A stretch of DNA of 64,000 nt, from the NCBI RefSeq assembly GCF_002776525.5, contig NC_045438.1, forward strand, positions 152,464,634 to 152,528,633, read 5' to 3'. The notes under the pieces are model-generated. The model saw nothing but the letters and a program-made list of their open reading frames with translations. It did no database searches and had not been told where the DNA came from. Made by a program: the position numbers and the translations under genes. Source of the stretch: Piliocolobus tephrosceles. Its lineage: Eukaryota; Chordata; Mammalia; Primates; Cercopithecidae. How positions within the stretch are numbered: the first letter of the stretch is position 1; each line of letters opens with the position of its first letter. This document shows positions 45,060 to 55,560 of this stretch, one piece after another.

Positions 45060-45310
45060 GTGTAAGAAATGGGTAGTGTGTGTGTATATAGATACATACA
45101 CACACACTACTCTTATAGATTATATATTATAATAGTAAAATATAGTAAATAGCAAAAATATGTTATGGTAAAATGCTATATACTATACAGTATATATTTT
45201 ATTATAATTTATATATTTATATAAATTATATATTTTTATATTTTTATACTTAAAATATGTAGTATACTGTATATTATATACGTGTGTGTGTATGTATACA
45301 TGTTGGCTTA
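45060..45310. repeat. TG/CA and AT-rich palindromic patch
   Basis: A 15-bp perfect stem (45073-45087 with 45096-45110, 8-base loop) is followed by about 180 bases of A/T with a 12-bp perfect palindrome (45204-45215 with 45218-45229), closed by GTGTGTGTGTATGTATACAT. Cruciform-prone sequence. Confidence 0.85.
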
Positions 45311-45383
45311 AAGATGACAAAGAATTTTCACAAATAATACATCACCTATGCCAGGGAATAGTCAAGTAGACATAGTATCTCAT

Positions 45384-45692
45384 GGCTGGACACAATGGCT
45401 CACACCTATAATCCCAACACTTTGGGAGGCCAAGGTGGGTGGCTCGCTTGAGCTCAGGAGTTTGAGAACAGCCTGGGCAACATGGCAAAACCCCATCTCT
45501 ACAAAAAAAAAAATGCAAAACTTAGTCAGGTGTGGTGGTGCATGCCTGTGCTCCCAGCGACTCGGGAGGCTGAGGTGGGACGATCACCTGAGCCCGGGAG
45601 GTCGAGGCTGCAGTGAGCTGAGATTGTGCTACTGCACTCCAGCTTGGACGACAGAGTAAGACCTCGTCTGAAGGAAAAAAAAAAAAAAAAAG
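45384..45692 (+). mobile_element. AluJ-type SINE
   Basis: Diverged complete Alu with J-type text (GGATCGCTTGAGC-like first arm). CATAGTATCTCAT on the left and AATAGTATTTCAT on the right of its A-tail are a mutated target duplication. Confidence 0.93.
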
Positions 45693-45699
45693 AATAAGA

Positions 45700-45872
45700 A
45701 ATAGTATTTCATTTTTCCTATCCCAAACCTTGTCAAGTAGATATTACTAACCCTCTTTGCTGGTTGAATAAACTGAGGCTCAGAGAGATTAAGCATATTT
45801 GTCAAATCTTCCAACTAGTCCATAGCAGATCTGGGTCTTGAACCCAAGACTTCAAATTCTAAGTGGCATAAC
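45700..45872 (+). repeat. MIR SINE
   Basis: AATAAACTGAGGCTCAGAGA, GATTAAGCATATTTGTCAAA and GATCTGGGTCTTGAACCCAA in MIR order. Confidence 0.8.
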
Positions 45873-45894
45873 TTAAATAAAATCAACTTCATTT

Positions 45895-46203
45895 GGCTGG
45901 GCACTGTGGCTCATGCCTGTAATCCCAGCACTTTGGGAGGCTGAGGCAGGTGGATCACCTGAGGTCAGGAGTGTGAGACCAGCCTGGCCAACATGGTGAA
46001 ACCTTGTCTCTACTAAAAATACAAAAATTAGCCAGGAGTGGTGACACACGCCTGTAATCCCAGCTACTTGGGAGGTGGAGGCAGGAGAATTGCTTGAACC
46101 GGGAAGATGGAGGTTGCAGTTAACTGAGATCACACCACTGCACTCCAGCCTGGGTGACAGAGCTAGGCTCCATCTCAAAAAAAAAAAAAAAAAAAAAAAA
46201 AAA
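45895..46203 (+). mobile_element. AluS-type SINE
   Basis: Complete Alu with a 27-base pure A-tail. AAAATCAACT recurs on both sides (from 45879 and about 46200), the likely target duplication. Confidence 0.94.
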
Positions 46204-46639
46204 TCAACTGTTTTTCTTCCTAGTTTTCTCCTGCCTTACTTCTTACTTTTGTGGACATGATGGAAGAACTTGAGACAAATAGTAGTGTTGTTTCTGCCCA
46301 ATGGATGATGGAATAGAACAGAAGTCAGAGAGAGAAGGGGTCGGGAGGAGCCCTGGAAATGTGGAAGGGAAAATACTCTGTGATGGAACATTGTTCTCAA
46401 TATCATGGGGCCCGGGAGCTAGCCTTTTGAGGGAAACACATTTGTCTTATATTTGATCACGAGATTGATTCTTTTTCTTTTACATTATGATGTGAAGTTT
46501 GAAAATTGGGATTTGAAACCATTAAAAAAAAACACTACATTACTGTTATTTATGAGCTTTCAGAAGCATTACATTCAAATTTCCATGGTTGACTGGTAAT
46601 AATAAAAGGGAGGTCAACTGTATCAATGAAAGGCAATTC
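46204..46639. other. Unclassified DNA
   Basis: Nothing recognised. A 135-codon minus frame that starts further right (46546-46953) is a reading of the GT-rich microsatellite and LTR. Confidence 0.45.
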
Positions 46640-47525
46640 GTGTATGTATGGGAGTGTGTGTGTGTGCACTGTGGCTTATGTGTGTGTGTCTGTGTTTGAG
46701 AGTGTGTGTGCGTAAGTGCATGTGTGTGTGTCCACGTGTGAAGGTGGTATGTGTATGCCCATGATGTGGTATGTGTGTGTCTTGTGAACCCAAAAGTATC
46801 TGAGACAGATCTCAAACAATTTAGAAAGCTTATTTTGCCAAGGTTAAGGACACATTGGTGACACAGCCTCAGGAGGAGGTCCTGACGACATGTGCACAAG
46901 GTGGTCAGGGCACACCTTGGTTTTATACATTTTAGAGAGACATGAGACATCAATCAATATATGTAAGATGTACATTGGTTTGGCTGGGAAAGGCAGGACA
47001 ACTCAAGGCAGAAGAGGGAGCTTCTGGGTCATAGGTAGGTAAGAGACAAAGGGTTGCATTCTTTTGAGTCTCTGATTAGCCTTTCACTGAATACACAAAA
47101 TACAGGAATAGTCACTTATGCCTTAATCTGGCTTAGTGAAACGGTAGGGCAGAGGAAGTCACTGGGTATGCATTTGTCCCAGGTGAGCAGAGGGGTGACT
47201 TTGAGTTCTGTCTGTTCTTGGTCCACAAGGAATTTTCTTGTGGGGAAATTGTGAGGGAGGTATGTGACTTTTTACCTTTGTAGATGTCTTATTTAGGAAA
47301 AAAATGAGAGTCAGGTTTGCCTGACATAGTTTGCAGCTTGACTTTTCCCTTTGGCTTAGTGATTTGGGGGTCCTGAGATTTATTCTCCTTTTACAGCTTG
47401 GGCATGAGTGCATGCGTGTATCTGTGGGTCTGTGGGTGAGGGTGGTGTAAGTATACTGTGTGCGCCTGTGTATGAAGGTGGTATGTGTGTGGTAGTGTGT
47501 GTCTATGTATGAGGTTGGTGTACTG
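46640..47525. repeat. Irregular GT-rich microsatellite, split by an LTR
   Basis: Left part 46640-46784 and right part 47396-47525 share the same irregular vocabulary (GTGTGTGTGT, GAAGGTGGTATGTGTGT and GTGTGTCTATGTATGAGG). The LTR between them breaks what was one tract. Confidence 0.85.
46785..47395 (-). mobile_element. Solo ERV-type LTR inside a GT microsatellite
   Basis: 611 bp with TG...CA ends (TGAACCCAAAAG to CTCCTTTTACA). TCTTG (46780-46784) and GCTTG (47396-47400) flank it. Minus orientation is shown by a TATA box (TATAAAA, near 46922-46928 on that strand) followed downstream by a decayed AATAAA-type signal (AAAATAAGC) and a short U5. Subfamily not assigned, class I-like by layout. Confidence 0.78.
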
Positions 47526-47960
47526 GGAACACTTGGGCCAGAAGGGAGGAGGTGGTTGGATGATGCCTGTAGGATGTGAACAGTGGCAGCTCCAGTTTTC
47601 AAAGGCAGGCAATTGAATCAGGGAGGACAGATGTAATGCAGGGGGAGGGCACGGCAAGATCAGGAGGGGATCGCCTGGGCAAGGTCCCCCATTTCCTTCA
47701 TTGCCTTCTTTTCTCAGGTAGGAATGGTCTCATGGTGGGCATGAGATGGAAGCCAGTCAGATCAACCCCATTCATGCTGGTGATCAGTGGGGTTACTAGA
47801 GGTCACTCTCAGATTGTCTTCACAGCCTACATCCTGCAGCCCGTAGAAATCCACATGCTCTTGATAGTAATAAAGGGCCCTGGAATAGCTTCCTAGAGCC
47901 CAGTCAAATAAAGTCCATTGCAAATGTATTCAAGGTAAAAAGCATGACCACACCAGTAAG
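47526..47960. other. Unclassified DNA
   Basis: A 106-codon plus frame (47576-47896) has no motif, and its 147-codon minus neighbour reads the GT tract. No gene supported. Confidence 0.45.
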
Positions 47961-48130
47961 CTAACGTGCCCACTGTAAGCCAGGTCCTCTGCTTATCTAT
48001 ATACCCATGCCGCAAGGTGGAATTCTGCTCTTTACTATAAATGGGAAAACAAGTCTCAAAGCAGTGAGTGACTTGGCCATAGCCAAGCTTTGGTAGCTCT
48101 CTGACAGAGTGTATGCCCTCTCTGCTGGCT
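47961..48130 (+). repeat. MIR SINE
   Basis: GTAAGCCAGGTCCTCTGCTT, AATGGGAAAACAAGTCTCAA and GTGACTTGGCCATAGCC follow the MIR course. Confidence 0.62.
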
Positions 48131-48802
48131 CTGGCCCCCTAGGGGCTCTGGCATTGGTGGTGGAGTGTCTGATCAGCAGGGGCTACAGGGCCTTCGGGCA
48201 CAGTGGAATCCAAAAAAAGTGACAGCCATGCCCAACACGGGCAACTCTCCCTAGAAACTATGGATCTACCCAGAAGAGGCCATGATGTGGTCCAGACGTC
48301 ACAAGGTAATTGTTTGGGAGCACATGTATAAGTCGCTTGCAGAACTCCCCCAAATAGTCTTGGGGGAGCCATTGCAGGGGACTTGGGTCTTGTCCCTACA
48401 GGCTGCAGTGAGAGTCAGCAAAATATGGGCACTTAGTGCCAAACTACCATTTTTAAAGAAAGCTAAGTTATTCTCCGAAAACTCGAAAGAGAAGTCATTG
48501 TGCCTCCTAACAACAAAAAATAGCACACGGCAAGTCAACGCCCTTTTAGAAAAGTCCAGAGAATAGTGCAATGTGTTATTTATCTCATGGGTCACCAATC
48601 AGTGCATTCAGAGCCAGCCTCAGTGTGCACCTGAGAGGCCCATCTACATTTGTCTCCCTCCGTTTCTCTTTCCTCCCTGCTTCTCTCATTCCAGTGTCCT
48701 AGCTGCAACCAGCAGGTGCCTCATGTCGTGAAGGCTGTGAAGACTTCACTCCTGGCTCCATCCTAGAGGAGATGGTGGCTTCTGAGAGCCTCAAAAGGTG
48801 CT
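48131..48802. other. Unclassified DNA
   Basis: Opposing frames of 94 and 99 codons (48282-48598) share the same bases and neither has a motif. Nothing else recognised. Confidence 0.45.
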
Positions 48803-49095
48803 TTTTTTTTTTTTAAGACAGTTTCTCGTTCTATCACCCGGGCTGGAGTACAGTGGCACGATCTCAGCTCACTGCAACCTCCACCTCCTGGGTTCAAGTG
48901 ATTGCCCTGCCTCAGCCTCTTGAGTAGCTGGGATTATAGGCACGCACCACTATACCTGGCTAATTTTTCATAATTTTTTTTAGTAGAGACGGGGTTTCAC
49001 CATGCTGGCCAGGCTTGTCTCGAACTCCTGACCTCATGATCCGCCTCGGCCCCCACAAGTGCTGGGATTACAGGCATGAGCCACCGTGTCTGGCC
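48803..49095 (-). mobile_element. AluS-type SINE
   Basis: Complete minus-strand Alu, T-run at 48803-48815, ending CCACCGTGTCTGGCCC. A short insertion in the linker (TTCATAATTTTTTTTAGTAG). Confidence 0.93.
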
Positions 49096-49265
49096 CATAT
49101 TCTTTAGAGTGGCTTATCCACAGCATAGGAATCATTTGGGATCTTATTAAGATACAGACTTTGATTCAGTAGGTTTGGGGTAGGGCCCAAGGGCCTACAT
49201 TTCTATCAAGCAGCCATGTGATGCCAATGTTGCTGGTCTGTTGTCCACACTTTGAGCAAAAGTCA
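49096..49265 (+). repeat. MER5A-type hAT DNA transposon relic
   Basis: GGAATCATTTGGGATCTTAT, TTGATTCAGTAGGTTTGGGG, ATGCCAATGTTGCTGGTC and CACACTTTGAGCA in order. Confidence 0.82.
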
Positions 49266-50565
49266 TCAAAAAGAAGGAAAATTGTCTCTTGCTGATACTG
49301 ACTGCCACTTATTGCATAACTTTAGATCACCACGCTATGGAAAGAAACAAAAGGAAGGAAGAAGAATGAGAATACCATCCTGCCACACACAGGGAGACAT
49401 ATGGCACACTTGAAATATGTTCAAGTACAATGATTGTGTTGTTCTACCATGATTCATGCACCTCTGTCCCTTCCCAACCAGTAGGATGATGGTGGGTGAA
49501 AGTTCATTCTGGCTTTGGTGTGGGCCCTGGGCTTCTGCATTCCCTCCAGTGTGTGTCTCATGGTGGCTCCTGTTGGCCTAATCAAGCTTGTGTGGCTCGA
49601 TATACAAGTCACAAAGATTTTTCTTTTCATGCTTGCAATCATTGAGATTGCATTCTCTGAAATAATGGTTTCACCAACTTTATTTATATTGACTTACTAT
49701 TTCTGTTCATAATTGTTCACGGCACAATTTATTCCATTGCGAAAGGTACACCTCTCCTTTAGTATAAAAATACTCACAAAAAGAAAGGAATACGCCTGAT
49801 AGAAAATGACTGCAACAAAGAGTCTATTATTAACCATGTAAGCCCTCCTGTTTTTATGCAATTAGGATGGTGTCTGCACTTTTCTTAGAAGCCTTTATTT
49901 GGTGATTGTTTCTTATGCCTCACCACAAAAACGCTCCTCTCCCAAAGCAATTACAGTTTCAGAATCTATCTGCTTGCCACCTTATTAGGCTATTACTGTT
50001 TGAGCACGCAGTACTTCGCTTGTTTGATTCATTCACATGTAGGTTATTTCAACATGGAGTGTGTGGAGTGATGGGAGGTGCCCCATGTCCCAGGAAATAC
50101 AGTTGTGGATTTTTGCCTTTTAATTTGCATTTAATCACTTGAGCATGAGGTGAAGAACAGTCGATGATATTTCAATGATAATACACATTTAGAGGCTAAC
50201 AGAGTGAGAAGAGAAAAGAAAATTGGCTTAACTCTGTAACAGTACTATTGATTATGGTTATTGAAGCTCAATTACCATGCAACTCAATAGTAAATAGGCT
50301 TATGCTTATATACATGTGCATGTATTGTTAAATATTAGATGCCAGTGTACATTTTATTTGGTTCTTTTAGTGAACTATGTCCAAGTGCAAATTATGAGCC
50401 TCAAGTAGTGAGATTAATGCCCCAAAGCACATGAAATGCATTTTGTATGCTCAATGTCTTCCTTCTTTTGGCAGACTTTTCAATTATTTACACCACTTAG
50501 AATAATGGTTATTGTCCTATTGCCCTTAGGAACATGGTCTGAATGCCCAAAGCAACATCCCAATT
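49266..50565. other. Unclassified DNA
   Basis: AT-rich in its right half. Short frames (62-78 codons) without motifs. No named repeat. Confidence 0.45.
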
Positions 50566-50965
50566 CCCAGCATGACTCCACCATTGTTTTCATTCCTTCC
50601 TGGCTATGGCCCTGAACTTGGGGCCTTGCACAATGGTTCCTTCCCTCTCTCTGAAACTTTTCTGCCCCGATCTTTGCTTTCTGCTGCTCTTCCAGGTCTT
50701 TGCTTTAGATGGCCCTCTTCTTCTCCTTTTCTCCCTAAAACTGGACTAGATGCTCCTTTAATATGCTTCTTACACTTGATACTTTCCCTATCTTAAAATG
50801 TTCATATTCTATTGACATTGACATTACATTGTTCCCTTCCAGACAATGACCTTCTTGGGCATAGGGAGTTCATTTTATTCATTGTCGTATCCTCCATGTT
50901 TAGCACAGTGCACGGCACTTAAAAGACCCAATAAATATTTGTTGAAGGAATACATGAAAGAGCAA
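50566..50965 (+). repeat. L2 LINE 3' end
   Basis: GGCCCTCTTCTTCTCCTTTT-type pyrimidine track, then GGGCATAGGGAGTTC, GTATCCTCCATGTTTAGCAC, AGTGCACGGCACTTAAAAG and CAATAAATATTTGTTGAAGG, the canonical L2 tail. Confidence 0.85.
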
Positions 50966-51067
50966 GTCCTGCTCTGCTGTTAGGCCCACAGCACATTGCT
51001 TCTTCCTGCCACAGAAGAGAAGGACAGTCTGGTTGGAATAAGTCATTTTCAAGAATATTACGATTAG

Positions 51068-51353
51068 GCCGGACACAGTGGCTCACACCTGTAATACCAG
51101 TACTTTGGGAGACCGAGGCGGGTGGATCACCTGAGGCTGGGAGTTTGAGACCAACATGGAGAAACCCTGTCTCTACTAAAAATACAAAATTAGCTGGGTG
51201 TGGTGGTGCATGCCTGTAATCCCAGCTACTCGGGAGACTGAGGCAGGAGAATCACTTGAACCCGGGAGGCTGAGGTTGCAGTGAGCTGAGATCATGCCAT
51301 TGCACTCCAGCCTGGGCAACAAGAGTGAAACTCTGTCTCAAAGAAAGAAAAAG
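51068..51353 (+). mobile_element. AluS-type SINE
   Basis: GGCCGGACACAGTGGCTCAC to AAGAAAGAAAAAG. A small first-arm deletion (GTTTGAGACCAACATGG). No sure target duplication. Confidence 0.94.
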
Positions 51354-54300
51354 ATTTTGATTAATGTTCACAACTGTACTAAACTTTGGCCAATTTTCTT
51401 TTCTTTATAAATCAACATTAATTCTGGTTGTAGCCACAGTCTTCTTTCTTTTTGGCATAATGAAATCCTTTATTATTGTTTCATTGTCAGTTTTTGAGTA
51501 TAAAAGCAAATTAAAATGACTTTGCTTTATTTTAAAATGCCACAGTAGACTGAATACTATGAAGACATATTATAGATTAATTTCATAATTACATAGCAGA
51601 GTTAGTTTAAAGCTCCTGAGTCCAGAGTTTCCTTTTATTCATCATGATAGTATTTGGTCTATAGTAAGTTCCTAGTAAATTCAAGTTATTAGCTTTATAA
51701 CCTCATCCTTGATCTTTTTCCCCAATCCACTCCTTCCTCTTCAAACACTGACCTTAGGAAAATTGACTTCAAACTCAAAAGGGGGTAGAAGACAGAGGAC
51801 TGAGATTTCATTCATTTCTGAGAACGAGTTAGGTGCTCCTCCCCTCCCACGTGCACAGGCTTCAGCCTTTCTTCTTAAGCTTCAAGTCAGCTCAACAAGT
51901 GGTTGTTGCACACCCTCTGTGTACTTGGCACTGAATTAGGCTAATCTGCAGCTTCTCAGGTGATTACAAAAATCTGTGATGCTGCCAGTTATTAAGCAGC
52001 TTCAAAGTCTATCTGTAATTACTCCCTTAGGGGCTGGTATGCAGTGATTCCATAAACTCATATTCTTACCACCGGTTTCTAGGCCCTTACATACGCATTA
52101 CCACCACATCTCTGATCAACTTGTTCTCTCTTTGGTTGCCGAACAGAGAGCATGTACCACTGGGAATAGACATTGACGGCCTATACAGTCACCTCCACAA
52201 TGGAGTAAAGAAGAACCTGCAACATATACACAATACACATATACACTCATTAAAGAAAATTTGCAAAATATAATCCAACCTCATGAATCAACAGAAATGA
52301 CAGCAGATTCAGAGGAGCCTGAGACAGTCTTTCACATCACAGGGAAGCAGTTACATTAAGGTTGTTCTTCTGCAGCCTATTCTGAAAATCAAATATATAT
52401 CAAAAGGTAAGGCTTTAGCTTAAAACTCACACAGCAAATAAATCATAAAGCACGCCCGGAATTCATTTCTTTAACTTCTCCTGTTGTGGTTAGTGATTGT
52501 GGAGGTGGTCAGATGGGGATTAACTTCACCAAATATTTTGCAATATTTTTGCACAGTGAGGTGAACTAAGGATACAACTTTAATTTGGGTGTCAGAGTCC
52601 TTTGTGGACTTTATAAGCCCTTTAAAGTTGTCTAAATATCAGCATCATTTGCATGGGTACAAACTAGGATCAACTGTAGAAGGGGAAAGAACATTAGATT
52701 TCTTCCTGGTAGGCTTCTGAAAGCACTTATTGAATTTATGCATGTTGCAGCCTCCTAGTTTATATGCACTGAAGAGGGTGATGGGATGGGTGCAGGGGGA
52801 TCATGTACAACTGCCCATTTGTATGAGGCATTTGGAAATCCAGGACTGCCTCTTTTGTGTTTGTTCCCCTTTTTGTGGACACGTAATTCATCTTTTGCAT
52901 GTTGATGGAAATCAGAGTTTGGTGGCTGCTCCTGTATAATAGATAAGATGGTGATTGGCAGAAATAGAACAGTGGGGACTATAGGTCTCAGGAGAGGAGA
53001 AGATTGATGGGGAAAATAGGAAACCATGAACCTAAGAAAAAAGGTATCAGAGGAAATGACAAATGCAGCCAAGACAAAAACCATAGTGGTATTACAGTAG
53101 TTAATAGATGTTTAAATAACCGATAGACTCGTATTTAGTTAAAGATAAAGCAGAGGAGTGTCTTCTGGAGCTTGAAGCTGGCTGGGGACCTAAAAGGGAG
53201 AAGAATTGAGAAGCAATAACTAAAAACGCAGGAGAGAAGCAGTAACTCAAAATGTAAGGGGCAGGAATATGTGTGGGGAGAGGGTAATTAGATTTGCACA
53301 AATTCTTTCAAGAAAATGTCATCAGGAACTGGGAGCAAGAAAAGGTACTTAGTCAGCTGGAACCATCTGACCAGAATCAGCCAGATTTTATAATGTATGT
53401 CTGGGTTACATGACGGAGCTGAGTGTGTCTCATCACAGTTTCTACCAAGGTGAGCATGAGTGAAGCTTGGCACGACAGGAAATATGTGCTGGCCTGCACT
53501 GGTTTCTGGGATGTGATGAAGAATAGTGGAGTCCCCTGCCCATCAAGGTCTCACAGAGTGGTAGGGCTGACATACATAAGTAAATAACCACATTAGATGG
53601 CAAATACTACAATAAATTTGTATACAAAGGGTTATGCCAACCTCTTGAGGTACCAAGTACCTTTCTGATTTCTCGTACTCTTCCTCTTTCCAAAGAAGAA
53701 AAGACTGCATGTTAGACTTTTCCAATTAAAGGGAAACTCATCCAACTCACACTCTTCCTAGTCACATTCATACTTTAGTGCTTTTCATTTGAAATTGTAG
53801 AATCAAAGAGGTCTTATTTTTTCAAAGGAGTTTTAGCCATTTGCTAACAAGCAGGAAAAGCTGGAAAAAAGAAACAGTATCAGTGGAGCTCCAGGACATC
53901 TTCATAACCCTACTGTTGGTTGTCAACATTCAATCCACCCCCTTCTGTGTTGGCAGAGTTCCAAAGTTGTTTTGGAACCTGTTTCTCCTTGATGTGACTC
54001 AAAGGAGTCACCAACTCCAGCCTAGCTCCAGCAGTCAATTCTTACCCATATGAGCCAGCCATGATGATCCTGGTCTTGCCCATGGCTTGTTTAGGACTGA
54101 CCTCGCAGTCTATTGTGACCAAACAGTTCTGGCGGAAAGTCGGCTGGGTGACTTTTGGGAAAGGTTTCCTCACTCCTAAAAGAGGCACACATAAAGACAG
54201 TTTCTTTTTCCTCTGGATGTGGTTGTGTTTGTTGTGATACACAGAGAGGCAGTAGCCACCTTCAACCACAGGGAGAGCCAGCAGGAGAACAAGGATGATA

Positions 54301-54855
54301 CATGAAGGTTGGCAGAATAGAGCCTGGATCCTGGATTACATTTTTTGAACCAATGAATTTAGCAATCTTGGACATTTTCTTTTGTGTAATACTAAATTTC
54401 CTTATACTTTAAGCCACTTTCAGTCGGTTTTGTTTCTTGCAGCCAAAAGCATTTGCCTGCGACACATGCTGGAAGCGTCTCTGAAGATTATTCTATTTCA
54501 GTAACGTCAAGAGCCTGGTGAGGCTGGATAGAGAGGCAAAGCTGTTTCCTCCTCTTCCCACTCAAGATTATTCCCCTGGTTCTTGAAAGTGGTTTTAGGT
54601 TTATTCTTATAGCTACTGACCCATGCCAAAGATTGTTGTCTATGCTTTTGTAGTAAAATTCTGGAAACAAGAACCAACTCTTTTGCACACTTTCTTCTCA
54701 GAGCCTTATTTCTCATTAAGCCCAACCCTTCACTTTCCATCTACCTGGAACTGTTAAACACAAAAGAGCCAGGGCTCCTATCTGCTGTGCTCCTCCTATC
54801 ACCCACTGGGGTCAAGGATGTCTCCCTCACATCTCTCCCACAATATAGTACTAAG
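51354..54855. other. About 3.5 kb, longest stretch without a confident feature
   Basis: Minor hints only: a MIR-like AACAAGTGGTTGTTGCACAC near 51895 and an old-repeat-like piece near 53565-53625. Minus frames of 109 codons (52755-53084) and opposing 60-78-codon frames have no domain. No gene is supported, although an exon of a non-coding RNA could not be seen by eye. Confidence 0.45.
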
Positions 54856-54872
54856 ATAATGTGTACAGAATC

Positions 54873-55380
54873 GGTGGGTTCTTGGTCTCGCTGACTTCAA
54901 GAATGAAGCCGTGGACCCTCACAGTATGTGTTACAGTTCTTAAACATGGTGTATCCAGAGTTTGTTCCTTCTGGTGGGTTCGTGGTCTCACTGACTTCAG
55001 GAGTGAAACTGCAGACCTTCGTGGTTTTACAGCTCTTAAAAGCAGCGCCTCTGGAGTTGTTTGTTCCTTCTGGTGGTGTTCATGGTCTCACTGACTTCAG
55101 GAGTGAAGCTGCAGACCTTCATGGTTTTACAGCTCTTAAAAGCAGCGCGTCTGGAGCTGTTTGAACCCTTCTGGTGGGTTCGTGGTCTCACTGCCCTCAG
55201 GACTGAAACCGTACACCTTCAAGGTAAGTGTTACAGTTCATAAGAGTAGCACATGCACAGTTGTTAGGTCCTCCCGTCTAGACTTGTTCTTCCCTCCGTG
55301 GGTTCCTGGTCTCGCTGACTTCAGAAGTGAAGATGCAGACTTTTGTGGTGAGTGTTACAGCTCTTAAAGGTGGCCCGGGC
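54873..55380 (-). repeat. Five about 100-125 bp units in the LTR12 3' part
   Basis: The block GGTGGGTTC..TGGTCTC.CTGACTTCA starts anew at about 54873, 54973, 55072, 55173 and 55298 (periods about 100, 99, 101 and 125). Each unit continues with GTTACAG- or TTTTACAGCTCTTAA-type text. Related tandem units are known in ERV9 LTRs. This number and their mutual similarity point to local amplification. Confidence 0.88.
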
Positions 55381-55403
55381 CCAAAGAATAAGCAACAGCA
55401 AGA

Positions 55404-55409
55404 TTTATT
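55404..55409 (-). promoter_or_regulatory. LTR12 polyadenylation signal
   Basis: TTTATT on the plus strand reads AATAAA on the LTR strand, set in GCAATAAATCTTGCTG at the expected place after the TATA-like element about 85 bases upstream. Confidence 0.75.
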
Positions 55410-55522
55410 GCAAAGGGCTAAAGAACAAAGCTTCCACACTGTGAAGAAAAACCAGACCAGGTTGCCGCTGCCGGCTTGGGCAGCCTACGTTTATTCCCTT
55501 GTCTGACCCCCGCTTCCCCCAC

Positions 55523-55560
55523 CACACACACACACACACACACACACACAAATACACACA
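55523..55560. repeat. (CA)n tract inside LTR12
   Basis: 14 CA units, then AATACACACA. It lies between the CCAAT units and the TATA-like element of the LTR. Confidence 0.95.

Noticed and set aside
46546..46953. 135-codon minus frame with Thr/His repeats (and 147 codons at 47159-47602)
   Set aside because: Reading of the GT-rich microsatellite and the flanking LTR.
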